A stretch of DNA of 64,000 bases from the NCBI GenBank assembly GCA_950295325.1, contig OX485807.1, forward strand, positions 20,617,666 to 20,681,665. Direction: 5' to 3'. Every line of letters starts with the position of its first letter. Position 1 is the stretch's first letter. The notes beneath the pieces are model-generated. The model saw only the letters and a program-made list of their open reading frames with translations, made no database searches and had not been told where the DNA came from. The position numbers and the translations under genes are program-made. Source of the DNA: Polytrichum commune. Taxonomy: Eukaryota; Streptophyta; Polytrichopsida; Polytrichales; Polytrichaceae. This document shows, piece after piece, positions 12,462 through 24,500 of this stretch.

Positions 12462-12535
12462 AATCAAGTGTCCATAGCTCAGTGGATAGCACTCCTACTT
12501 ATGAAGGATGATGGCATAGTTTGATTTTTGCAAAG
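12462..12535 (+). repeat. tRNA-like segment, possible SINE head or tRNA pseudogene
   Basis: The stretch contains TAGCTCAGTGGATAGCA, which resembles a tRNA A box and D arm, followed about 35-40 bases later by AGTTTGATTTTTG, a poor match to a B box. The cloverleaf stems do not pair well enough for a working tRNA. It may be a SINE head or a decayed tRNA. Confidence 0.3.
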
Positions 12536-12860
12536 GTGACTAACCCAAATATCATCAAAGTGTTTGATTAAGGAAGCAAACCAAATTAACCTCATCTACC
12601 TTACACAATGCACCGTCACACTCGTTGATAGTTTAAGGATGAAAAAATAGGCTTTGCTTTTGGGTTGCTTCAACCCCTAGAGAACTAGGAGGCCATATTT
12701 GGCCTTTCCAACAATTTTGAGGAGGGCCACAAAGGTGGGATCATTGTCAAATTGAACATGGTAAGATACAGCGGGTTTGTATTGTAATTGTTAATGTTGT
12801 GCACAAAAAAGATTAAAAATATATATATATATAAAAATATATACATATGATTTATTCTAG

Positions 12861-12882
12861 TTTTTTTTTGGGGGGGGGGGGG
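12861..12882 (+). repeat. T9G13 homopolymer tract
   Basis: Nine T are followed directly by thirteen G. The G run is a candidate length-unstable and assembly-error-prone site. No gene is near. Confidence 0.9.
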
Positions 12883-14580
12883 CAAAAACATGGTGGCATA
12901 TCCAAATTTTGGCTTCGGACATGCCTGAAAGGCTTCATATGGGCCAATGGGAGGGTGGTTGTGATAAAGGGTGGGCAACATGGATGGGATGGGTTTAGTA
13001 GGCCATAGCAAAGCACATAGTAGGGCATCTAGATAGGGATATGGACAACTCACCACATTTTGAGCTCTCTAACCCAGATAGAGGGAGGGGTGGGACCACA
13101 CATGAGGTTGGCACCCCTAGATATAGGGTCTACCATAGCTAGTTGTAGGTTGTGCCTAGGATTCCTATATATATAAAACATCTACTATCTAGATTCTTTA
13201 ATTTTCATAATTATGTATTTTATGCACTCAAACACTATAATTGGAGCACTTCATAGTTGCGCATACAACAAGGCCCCCAAACCACACAAAATAAAACAAA
13301 ATCGAGTTTTTTTTGAATAGTGACATGTCATTAACTCCACAACAATGGATGTGATGCAAAGATGTCACCCAAAAAGAAAATCACGGTGAAACGACGGCCC
13401 CGTCAAAGTGGTTTCTTGAAGTTCGGGCAATTGTCCAATCCCAACAGACCACAGAGGCGCACATCAATCTCAATGGACCAAATGCACACATAGGGGTAGG
13501 TTTTTCTTACTATGGTACTTCAGGAAGGTAACATCCAATCCATCAAGTTGGAAACCAATAAATGTTTGCCACACCCCACACATTGTCCCATACACAAAAG
13601 TGTGAAATTTCTTCTTGAACTCACATGTTTTCATGCCCGGTCCTTTAGGGGTTAAGGATGTTGTCATTTTGAGGCATGAGTACGTTAGAGTGTGTATCGT
13701 ATGACACTTGGTGTTACATGACAAGCAAAGAAGATCGCTTTAAGTAAATGGCACACACACTAACTCAAAGATGTTTAATGTGTCTCAGCATGTCTCAATC
13801 CAATGACATGTTGACATACCTACTAAATCTTCCCAGTCTTGAATTCAAGATCGGTTCTTCACTAAACAACTAACTAGAACATGATTAATACAACATCATA
13901 CTAATCTTCATCTACACACATACTTGGAATACCAATAACACTCGTAAATGTATACGTATAAACTAATAACCGACCCACGTCACGATGTTTGCTCCTTGAT
14001 CCTCACCAAACCACATACCAATCAAATGTACGGGTCCAATTAAGAAAACAAGCCACTTATGGGCCATCATCTTAGGGAAGCCAACTTAGGGAAGTCTTGA
14101 ATGTGAGATGAATTTGTGTGTGTGCGTGGAGGCGATGCGGAGTCCTTGTCAGCAGCCAGCCAGCCAACCTACTTTTCCATTTGGCATGGCCATGGCTGAC
14201 CCCCAGACTACTCACTCCGCAGGTCGCCTCAAGGCAAGGGCTGGCCATCGTGGCTATGGCGACTCTCACCGTAATCACAGCAAACTCCACTTATGCACCT
14301 TCCTCCACACCCGCTCAATTCCTGCCCCCTTCACCTTTCCCTCCCGCAACCGAGAAGCTTGTAGAAAGTTGAAAACACACTTGGAGGCCCATTTGCCTTC
14401 CTTCTCACGCTTCCATCCACGATTCTCTGCTGCATCCATTTGACCTAATTTCAATCCCTGGCTTAGCGATGAAAAGGAAGAAATCTTAAGATTGTTCCGG
14501 AATGAGGAGGAGGTGTCGTCGGAAGCACATGCTACGCCTGTCTTGCTCCCCACGATAGCCTCCAATCTCTCCGCAATCGG

Positions 14581-14614
14581 CCCCCCTCCCCCCCCCACTC
14601 TCTCTCTCTCTCGA
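14581..14614 (+). repeat. C-rich tract followed by a CT microsatellite
   Basis: Runs of C are followed by about six CT units, roughly 0.95 kb upstream of the PA200 start codon. Pyrimidine tracts of this kind are common in plant promoters and 5' UTRs. Whether it belongs to the PA200 transcript is unknown. Confidence 0.7.
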
Positions 14615-15551
14615 CCTATTTTTATTATTCTAATAGTAATTTATATGGAAGGAAAGTGGACACAGGAGGTCGGTGAGGGGACGTTCGTTGCGTCATCTGC
14701 CACAAGAGTTGCTTGCACTCCGGGTTTCATAAGAGGCCTATTTGATTTGGCGACATTATCATCGTCGCAACGACAACGATGAGAAATTGATGAGGGAAGA
14801 AGAAGTTGAGGATTTTGAAGAAGCCATTGGTTGAGGTTGGAGTGGTCGTTGGTGATTTGACCTGGAAAGTTTTGTTGTAACACGAGGAGAAGAAAGAAGC
14901 AGGGGAGACTGTTGAAGTCGGTGGCGAGCCCCCCCTCTTTGGACCGTTTTTGTTCTATCGCCAATTCGGATTGTGGCTCAAAGGTTGAACTTTGCTTGCA
15001 CCAGAAACTGAGAATATCAACTTTTGTGAGCCATATGAAATGCGGGATTCAACTTGAGCAATCCGACATCGGTCAAGTTCTATTGCTGGAAGGCTGGATC
15101 TGGTAGCTCGAAGGATTTCAATGTATCTTCTATCTGCACGTACTCGTTGCACCTGCGACAGGAAGTGCATAATATAGAGCATTTAAGAAAATGTTCATTA
15201 GTTCTCAGATGAATCTATCAGTGTCCCATGGTATTACTTCTCGATTAGTCGGAAGTTCATGCAGAGATCAGACATACTGATCATATGTACTGAGTTGCTA
15301 ATTTGCTGAGCAGTCAACTTAAGACATCCGAATTGATGCAATTCAGGGGATAGGATTCGTGTTCAAAACTTCTAATTTTGTAAGAATGCGAAATTCGAAA
15401 AGATTCAGGTGTAAAATTTCATAATATGAACAAGTGGCACTCACGTTTGTCCCTCCTTTCCTCGTTCCAGATTCCTAGTCATTCTAGCACAACCCGCAGG
15501 CAGACATACAATTGGTCGATTTGCGACATATCTGACAGAAGGAGGACAGTC

Positions 15552-18500
15552 ATGGATGTGCAGATGGAGCTTGATGAAGGAGGTGAAGTGGCAGAGAATA
15601 TTTACAATGCCTGGCTCCCTGTCGCTCAGGAATCCAAATCTGAAACACAGAGGTTCCATGACGTGGTGGGTCTCCTGCAATCCGGCTGGCGGGAGGATTA
15701 TCTGCAGACCAGATTCGCTACTTTGAAGTGGATTCCTGTTATTGCCACGTGAGTAGATTTTGCAAGCTTGTCTTTGCAGCTTGCTGTCAATTATCATCTT
15801 TTGAGAAAAATATGTGGCATAGTATTATGGAATGGTTTATCATTTAAATGCTGAATACTTTCGCACTGAAGACTCTGGTTATCCACTATCTTAGCCCTAA
15901 TAACCCTTATTTACAAGCAACAATCCGAGAGTATACTTGTGTCTTTATCACCTTGCCTCCACAAAGAGGGAGACTCTGTATCTAATGTGGGGTAATTGAA
16001 GGATTGCCGGATCAGGCTTTCGCCCATTGTCCAAGATTCACGCAAAATATGAGGCCAATTTTTTTTGTTAAAGTCATGCATTTGGATACCGCATTTATAT
16101 GATTGATTGACATCAACATGGGTTACATCATAGCTGGGTCTTGTTTAGTTATGCCAACAGCATGAATACATCTAAATCTGCTAAAAATTGCAGCTCATGT
16201 GGCCTTGTTATGGCATCCTCTATGGCTGCAGATTCTTGAAGGCAAAATCCCCAATTGCATTTGCAGATTTGGAGGTTGTGGTGAAAATAGGACTAGATGT
16301 ATTACTACGATCTTCGGATAAGTTCTTTATCCAGGTTGGTTTTGCCTTATGTACCTGATTACTTTGGAGGGAATGTTCATGTTGCAAGAGTCATGAAGTG
16401 GATATGGGTTTGAACAGAACTTGTTGTGCACTAGTATGTATCACTTATTTCTGTCGTGGAGCAGGCTCGATGGTCACAACTTCTTTCAAAATTGCTGAAG
16501 AAGTTTCGGAACAAACTCAATATCAGAGTGGAATGGCGTCCTCTGCATGTGCTTATTTCCGAAGCACACTTTAAGAGGTAGTGTTGCCGTATCAAGAACT
16601 TGACATATTCACTTTCACAGTCTCATTTCTGGGTAGGTGGCATATTCCTCTAACAAACAGAACAAAACACATCAGAAAAATCTACATTTGCAGCCCATGA
16701 TTCATTGAGCTTCCCCTCTGACAATGCAAAAGGAGCGTGATTCACATTCTCGTAACCTCCTTTGCATCAGCATAATGCAACTTTGTCTGCTTTTGAGGTA
16801 TTGGTATTGAGCACAGCTGTATGTTCTATTACAGGCGCCAAAATTATGATGGATTGGCATTGAAGCAGATCCATCTTGAGACTCTGACAACTCTTGTTCG
16901 TCATTGCCGTCGATTTTTCCCTCCTACAGCATCTGTTGAAATATGGAATGAGTTCAGGTATTGATTCTGGCATCCTAGCAGGTGTCATTTTCTTTCATTC
17001 TGACTATGTATATCTTGCTTTGGCTGGGTGAGGTTTCATGCAACATCAGATTTCGCTTCCAATTTTCCCTATGTACTGCACGTTTGCAGAAGAAGAAATC
17101 CATCTCTATAGGAGCTCTTACCATACTAAAGAAGTCTAGTTCGAAGAGCCATCAGCTCATGGCTATCTGCTCAATCTAAAAGTGTTGTTGCATTAGATGT
17201 ACTCAAGTTTTTGTTAAAATGAAGAAGCTGATTTTATCCACATTATAGGAAGCTTTATGCGACCCAGTCCTTTGTAGTAGGCTTCTTGTGAATTGAAAAT
17301 GTTCAGTGGATGATTGTGATAAATTCTTTATTGACTTTTGTGTTGTTTGTCCATAATAGGCCTGCGTTTGAGGACCTTTCACATAATTCTTCCTTGGAGG
17401 CTGCTGGTTTTGTTTGTTTATTCCTTCCCAGTACCCTAGGCAGGCATGGGACAGAGACAGGCCTATTAACAAAGTGCGTCCTTACAGCTGAAATCAAGCA
17501 AATATGACTTTTTCTTGATGATGTTGTATTTGTGGCTATTTATTTTATAAGGCAGTCAAGGTGGGTTCTATTGCAACTGAGCTAAGTTTTCTGTTATGGC
17601 AGAGAGTGGTTAAATGAGGTCTTACATATTTGGGCTGCAATGCCAAACTGCCGATTCTGGAATTATCAGTGGGCTTACCTGCTTAGTCGAATCATCAAGC
17701 ATTCACATGGCTCTTTTGCAGACTGGGAAGACTTTGTTCAAATACTGTTCACATTCTACTTGCAGTCATTTGATGTAAGTTCAGCTATGAGTGCTATGAT
17801 TTATTGATGTTGCATGTTTTATCATACTCTTGATGCGTCATTTCAGGAGTCCTAAGTAAGGTGTTGATCTTAGATGGAAGACTTTAGTCGGTTATGTTGG
17901 TACCTGAAATCATGAAATTGAGATTATTGGCAGGTGCCTGTGGGTCGGGCCAGTGCAACGTCCCCAGTTCAAAGGGAAATTCCAAGGGAGGTCATGATAG
18001 CATTTATTTCGGGCTGGTCATTTTCTGCTTCCAAAGTTAATGCAAAATCAATTGTAAGGGTTTTTTAAGCCTGTTCTGCTTTGTAATCTTATTGATATTC
18101 TTGTAATTTGTTCTGGAAGAAGTAATGAAGTGGGCTCATGAGGTGCTTTCTCCTTTGGTTTGATATGCTGTTTGAGATGTTGTGTTCCTTCTATATATGT
18201 TCATAGGTTCTTTTACTCTCCATAGAGAATAAGCTCTGAAGGAATTAATTTTTGCATTTGAGGTGCAAATCTGATCTGGTTCAATACGACATGTTTGAAG
18301 GTGTTTCTGATAAAGAAAAATGGTGCTGCCCTGCATGAACTTGAAACCCTAGTCGATCTCCTGGAACAGTTACGTCCTTCACTTTGGTATACATGGTTTA
18401 TGATGTGGCATGGTTTCTCATTCTGTTGATATTATATTTAATACCTGCTTACAGTTGTGCATGGCTTTTGACATAGAGGAATTGTAATTGCAGGTACTTT

Positions 18501-21500
18501 CATCCATCGAATGGTGGATCTTGGACTTCTTCTCTTGAGCAATTCTTGCAGCACCTTGTTCAGTATTTTTTGAAGCGCCTTGCTGGACAAAGGTGAGCAA
18601 AGTGTGCAGTTAGCATCACTCAATGTTGGTCAAATGAAAATGTTGGCTTGTGTTCTTATAATTGGTGTTTTGTGGCTTTGTGAAGGCAAGGTGACAACAC
18701 ACAGCAATTGGGAGAGGTGGAGAGGGCAACTTTTGTAAAGGCCATGTTGCGGCTGATTGATAGAGGACAATACAGCAAAAATCCAGCTCTTGCTTCCACA
18801 GCAGCCAATGCAGCTTCAAGCTTGGCATTTGTTGAGCCATACTTGGTGTTGCCTCTCCTGGTGTCCCGCTTTTACTCTGCTATGGATACTGTAAGTTTGC
18901 ATTTACCTTATTTGAAAGTTAATCTTTAGGATATATTTGCAGATTTGAGGCACCTTTTGGAGCACTATTTAGAGATGTGTGGTAGGGCATGCCTCTATTT
19001 TGCAAAGCCAAGGTTCACACTCGGTTGTGCATTTGGGTCCAACTCAGTTTGACAAATAGTTATCAAATCATTGGACTATATATATGTAGTATCTGGTACT
19101 TTTATCTGTCATGTCATTCAGAGTTCAGCCTTGTTCCATAATGCAGGCTAGCATTTGGGAACCACTCAGCCAGGTTTGGTAGGGACTGAGATACATTTTG
19201 AATTTGTGCGTGTCAATTGTACTGTAAAGTCACAAAGCGTGATGATGTAACATTTTGATTTTCTTACCAGATAACTGCAACACATCAATTGCAAACAGCA
19301 GTTACAAGTTTGGCTCTTGTATCTCGGGCCATTATACTTGCATCAGCAAAAGAAGAAGCTGCAGAGCAGTCTCTCATGCTGGATTCTGAGTCTGCCACAT
19401 CCTTGAAAGAGACACTTGTCATGGCAATGTTCAACACTTTGATGGGGTTGGATGCAAATGATCCACCCAAGACCTTGGCTACGATGCAGTTTTATTGTTC
19501 TGTGTTCTCAAGTGTAAGTCTTCATCCCCAGAAAAACCTTTCAGAGATCTGCTGTATTGGTTAGTATCTTTGAAGTTTTGGGATGGTAGGTTCTGCATTG
19601 GTGATAATCAAGACTGTACTGACTGATGGAATGTTTTGAACATACAGATAGGCATTCTGGGAGATGAATCAGATGGAGGCTCTGCAGTTCTGCCCTTGGA
19701 TTGGTTACAGTGGTTAAATGAGTTTCTTTCTCGTCTGTTTACTCTCCTGGTGCACTTGGAGCCAAGCAGCCAATCGTAAGTTGGTCACTATGATGCTTGT
19801 TTGTGTTGCCTTTTCTTATGAGGGGTCATGGCATAAGAGTATTGAGTATATTGGAAAATGTTGCTCAACTGTACCTTCTTCTTTAGTATACTATTTACGT
19901 CTTCTTTGAACTACTATTACGGAAATGAAACCCATCTGTAAAGATTGCATTGACCTGATTTTTCCAGTGCCTTGGATCCATGTATGAGTAAAATATATGA
20001 GAGATGACTTCACACATTTAGTCCTTGTATTCATCTTCTTTTTTAAGCATCTTAACAAAGTTGATCCTGATCGACCTTCACATTAGAGTGCAAGCTAATT
20101 TCAGCAGGGTTGGATGGTTTCTGAATGCAGATCACCAGAGACAGATGACAGTTCTCATCTTTCTTCCAAAACCTTTTTAATGCAAGGAGGGTCTTTTTAT
20201 CATCATGTCCTTGAACTTATGTTTGGAAGATTGACGAAACCTCTATACCAACAGGTATGGTTTGGACATGTGATTATTTTTCTTCCTCGAATGTTGTCAT
20301 GATTAGGAGCATATGGTTTTTTCCTACTGCTGTTTTGATCGACTGGCGATGTATTTTACTTGCAGGCTGTTCGCAAGGTGGGAGAGTTTATTCATGGGCA
20401 AGTCTTGCCAGGAGCTCTTGCAGAGATTGGGTTTTTGTGCTCAGCTGCAGTGTATGCCAATCCTGCATATGCTGTACCACAGTTGCTAGAGCCTCTGATG
20501 AATTCAGTTCTTTCAGCTCTTGCAGACACCCCATCAACAGGGTATAGTGGCCAAGGGTCCCAGGCTTCTTCAGCTGAGTACAAGGTTAGTGATGTTTACT
20601 TTATATTTTGTTGGGACTTTCAATCAGATCTGCTTATTTGGTGCAAGACCATTGCATTTCAGTTTTCATGCCTCCACTTCACTTATGAAAATGATTAGTC
20701 TTGATCCTGGTTCGAGTACTTCCACTCTTTTGTGAATTCCAATATTTTGACATTCCCCATGGTGACTTGGTCTGGGATGTTCACCTCGTTTATTTGCCCA
20801 GACATATTTGCAGTTGCTGATATGTCCAAAGGCCATTCTGCTCTTGTAGCTCTATGAAAAGATTAAACTTTTGAGTTCTCTATGAGTAATGAAGCTGTGT
20901 AGAAGAGTTGGTTTTCCTACTTCATGGTGTTTCATCAGCATGAATGCAACATAAGATATCTTCATTTTGATTGTCCACTGTGCTGATGTTGAGATCTACT
21001 GCAACTTAATTTCTTACTCCTCTTTCTCTTTAGGTGCTTCTTGCAGTAACAATAACTTTCAACTAGAGTGACTTTTATCCATTTTAGTATCTTACTTTTA
21101 GTCAGACATTCAATGTTGTGTACAGGTGGGGCTGTCACCTGGACTGGAGTCATCAGTGAGTTACCAACTTAATGTGTTGGGGATTGCCTTGACATATAGT
21201 GGTTCTATTCTGCTTGAATACAAAGACCTTCTAGTCAGAGTTATAGCAGCTGCCTTTGATGCGCCATCAATTAAGGTGGTTCTCCTCTTGATTGCTTCTG
21301 ATTTCCTGGCTGTTTTAGTGAGAAGACATTGGTTTAGATCTCAACAAAATGTACTCTGATTGCTCTGGCATTCAAAGATAAATTCCATTATCTGATGGTA
21401 TGTAATTTTCCATTGTTCACTCACTGCAATAACTCCTTGTTTACATTGGGCAGGTCAACGAAGCTGGCAGTCGGATCTTGACTAGTGTGCTCTCGAGCAT

Positions 21501-24500
21501 GGTTCTCTTCTACCCAGTTGATCAATACAAGTGAGTTTTATCCTACATGTAAGATGTAGACCTGAATCGGGCAACATCTAAGAAATTAGAGTATAATAAT
21601 TTTTTTGTCAAGTTGTTATAGCAATTGCAAATTGCCCTCTGACAGTTTGACCTTTGTCTAATTTCTGAATATAATCTGGTTCTGATTTGTGGTTCTGAAA
21701 CAACTAATCTATGATGTCAGCTAAGAAAGAAAACACAGTAATGAAGATGGAATTCTTCCCAGTAGAGTCAAGACGAATTAAAGTTTTTTTATCACTGACG
21801 ACTTAGGAATCTGAAAAATTTCTGTAATTAAGGTTATTTATTTTATCATAGCCATTTAAAGTAACTCATCAGTATAAATGTGGCTGTTCATTTCTTCACT
21901 GAATCAAGTTTGACTCTATCCTTAGACTGCAGTTGGCATGGCAATTTTATTGATTGGGCCATCATTAACCTTTAGGTTCATGGGCTATTTGTTGACCGTT
22001 CGTATTAAATTGAGATGTTTAAGCATTGCAACAGTAAAGCCATCGTAGCTGTTGAATATGTGTAGCTTAGACTAATTTATGATATTAAAGTGTAGAGATT
22101 TGTGACTGCAGGGTAGTTCCTGGCAGTGATGGGATTGAAAACTGGATGAGCAGAAAGGATATCTCAGAATGTCCAGTTTGGCATATTCCAGATGGTGCAG
22201 AACTGGCATTCGCAAACCACTTGCTCAGTTTGCATCTTGAGGGTCCTCTTGCAGATCTCCACAGCATTTGTGAAGACAAGCAACAGGAGTCGTCAGGTAA
22301 TGCCTCTGAAAATTCTTGTTTTGTTCTGGAGATGGTTGCCTTTAACACCTTCTCATATGTGGCTGTCCAGGGACATTTCCAGTCTCACTTATGTTTTCTG
22401 TCTGATTGACATCAGGAGGACAGGTCAAGGAGAAACTTCGTGTGCTCTTGCTGCGAGTAGACGCATCCCTTCGTGGTGTACGGTCATGTTTGCCTGATTT
22501 TCAACTGCTTGCCAAAGATGTGGGTGGCCGCTCCTTGACAGTGGCAGGGGCTACTGGTGCTACTGTTGCCAGCAGAGCATTAAGAGAAGAGACAGCTGAC
22601 ACGTTGCACACAACATTCAAGTAAATTCTGAGATGCTTTGAACTTTTTAGCTTCCACACTTGGTTGGTTGTCACACAGCATCGGATTTCTGCATGGAAGG
22701 TGATGAGTGTTGGCATTTATTGTGGTGATTGATGCAGGTATTTGTTCAGAAAGAGAGCAGATGACACTGTCCTGCTCATGCTACTCATTCGAGTAATGGA
22801 TATGGTTGTTAATTATGGTACGCATTCTAATTTTGTTTTAGAGTAGGTGCCAAGTTCAACTTTGGTTGCAAGCCGTGAACAAGATGCAGAATGGTTTAAC
22901 ATGGATGATGTCATGCAGGATGGACTGAATACGGTCATTGGTTGCAAGAACGACAGCTATGGCGAACCGAATCAAAATGCCTTTCAGAACCAAAAGTAAA
23001 TTATATAACAAATGTTGATGGCAAGGGGAAGCGAAGGTATGTTGGTTTAGAGATATCAACTGGATTTACTGCCACAATCTGTTGTGGATTTCCTGCATGC
23101 ATAAGGTTACATTGAAAGGCCCATTCGTTCCATCTTGGTGTTATGGATCTGGAGTCAGATTCTGGCTCTGTTATTTTATTTGTCAGAATGCTGACTATTC
23201 ACTTGAATATGACTGTAGGCCAAGGTGGTTGGTGGTGGAAATGGTATATGCACAAAATGCTTTGAGGGCTTCACAGGCTGGCTATCGATATTACAGTGAA
23301 GAGCTTGGTGACTTTGTTGCTCCTCCACACGTTCCTCTACTGCTAGAGGACCTCCTTGTGTTATCATTGCATCGCTATGATGCAGTACGGACGTAATTCC
23401 TCTTTCCACTTCTCAGTAGTTTCTGTTTCCCTGTTGCAAGTTTATTACCTTATTCATTCATAATGGACATTACAAATCTTCTCCAAGAATGTTAATATTT
23501 TGTTTTCCTGCAAAGTATCAATGCATTAAGGTCCTCAGCATTGTGAAAAGGGGTTTGTCTCTGCCTTCCAAGATCTAAGTCAAGCTGAGGTACTGGAGTC
23601 TTTATGGATCAATTTGATGGAGCCTCCAACCCACTTTGGCATCATGGGAGTAGATGTTAAACTTACAAATTTGTTTGTTATTCATTGCAGAGCTGCAGGA
23701 GACTCCCTTGTCAAGGTGATGAAGCGCTTTCCAAATTTAGTGAAAAATTGCATACCTACGTTGACTTCAAGTTTGCAAGATACTGGAGCTATTGAGGAGA
23801 CAGCGATAGGTGCATGTCAGATATTGACCTCCAGAAGTGTGCTTCGGCACCTCCTGCAGGTGGGTATATGTTTTATAAGGATTGCATTGGAACTTTGTCC
23901 TTTTGGTAATTGCCTTCCATGGGGTTCTTGGCATAGTTTCTTATCCTACCTTGTTGTGTGCAGGATTGGAACGATCTAGTTGCCTTCCTAATGGCAATTT
24001 TGAACAGGTGCGTGAGTTACTGTCTCTACCGTCACTGACTAAATTAATTGTCTGGATGTAATAAGGCCAGTATGAGAGTAGTAAATATTTCACATTGGCT
24101 GTGTGTTTTGTTGTGCCACCATTATTACCACCTCACAGTCTACATGTTGATTTTATTTCAGTTCTCATCATGACTCTGTTAAGGCTCAGGCTGCTATTAA
24201 CGAGGTTAGTTATCAATCGACCTTTAAAAATCCAGTCCTTGCTGTGACTTTCAAGATTATTGTTAATGAAGGTATTTGCTTGATATGCCGAAGTGCGCTT
24301 TTCTGATGGTAAGGTGAGTAAATTGCATTCTGACATATCTGAAGGGTATTTCAGCTTTTTATTGTCTTCAATGTGCGTTTTGGTGGGCTTCCTGTGGGTG
24401 CTCTACACATGGAAGGGGAGACCACAGGAGCAGTGTCATTTGCTGAAGTTGTTTTACGCATCAAAAATCATGTTGGGGATGAGGCTGCAAATGTTCACTG

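Larger units (their letters stand above)
10561..15551. other. Spacer upstream of PA200, with repeats and promoter-like region
   Basis: From 10561 to about 14000 the DNA is AT-rich and holds a MITE (11370-11645), a tRNA-like segment near 12470, AT runs near 12815-12845 and a T9G13 tract (12861-12882). No gene is supported. From about 14100 the composition becomes more GC-rich and CT-rich, ending in the PA200 5' region. A TTTCCTCGTTCCAG acceptor-like site at about 15457-15470 suggests a noncoding first exon and 5' UTR intron for PA200. Confidence 0.5.

Noticed and set aside
14072-14964. Several overlapping frames of about 70-110 codons on both strands upstream of PA200
   Set aside because: They are Ser/Pro/Leu-rich frames produced by CT-rich composition, with no motif or splice logic. 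More likely promoter or 5' UTR.
22818-22918. Start of PA200 exon 20 at the AG near 22848
   Set aside because: That choice runs into TGA after nine codons. The acceptor at 22917-22918 gives WTEYGHWLQERQLW, which fits the family and phase.
24205-24354. A possible exon reading VFA-stop-YAEVRFSDGK between PA200 exons 24 and 25, suggesting a premature stop in PA200
   Set aside because: The TGA disappears when exon 24 (ending AINE) is joined to 24355, giving LFIVFNVRFGG, which fits the family and the phase. The stretch is intronic.
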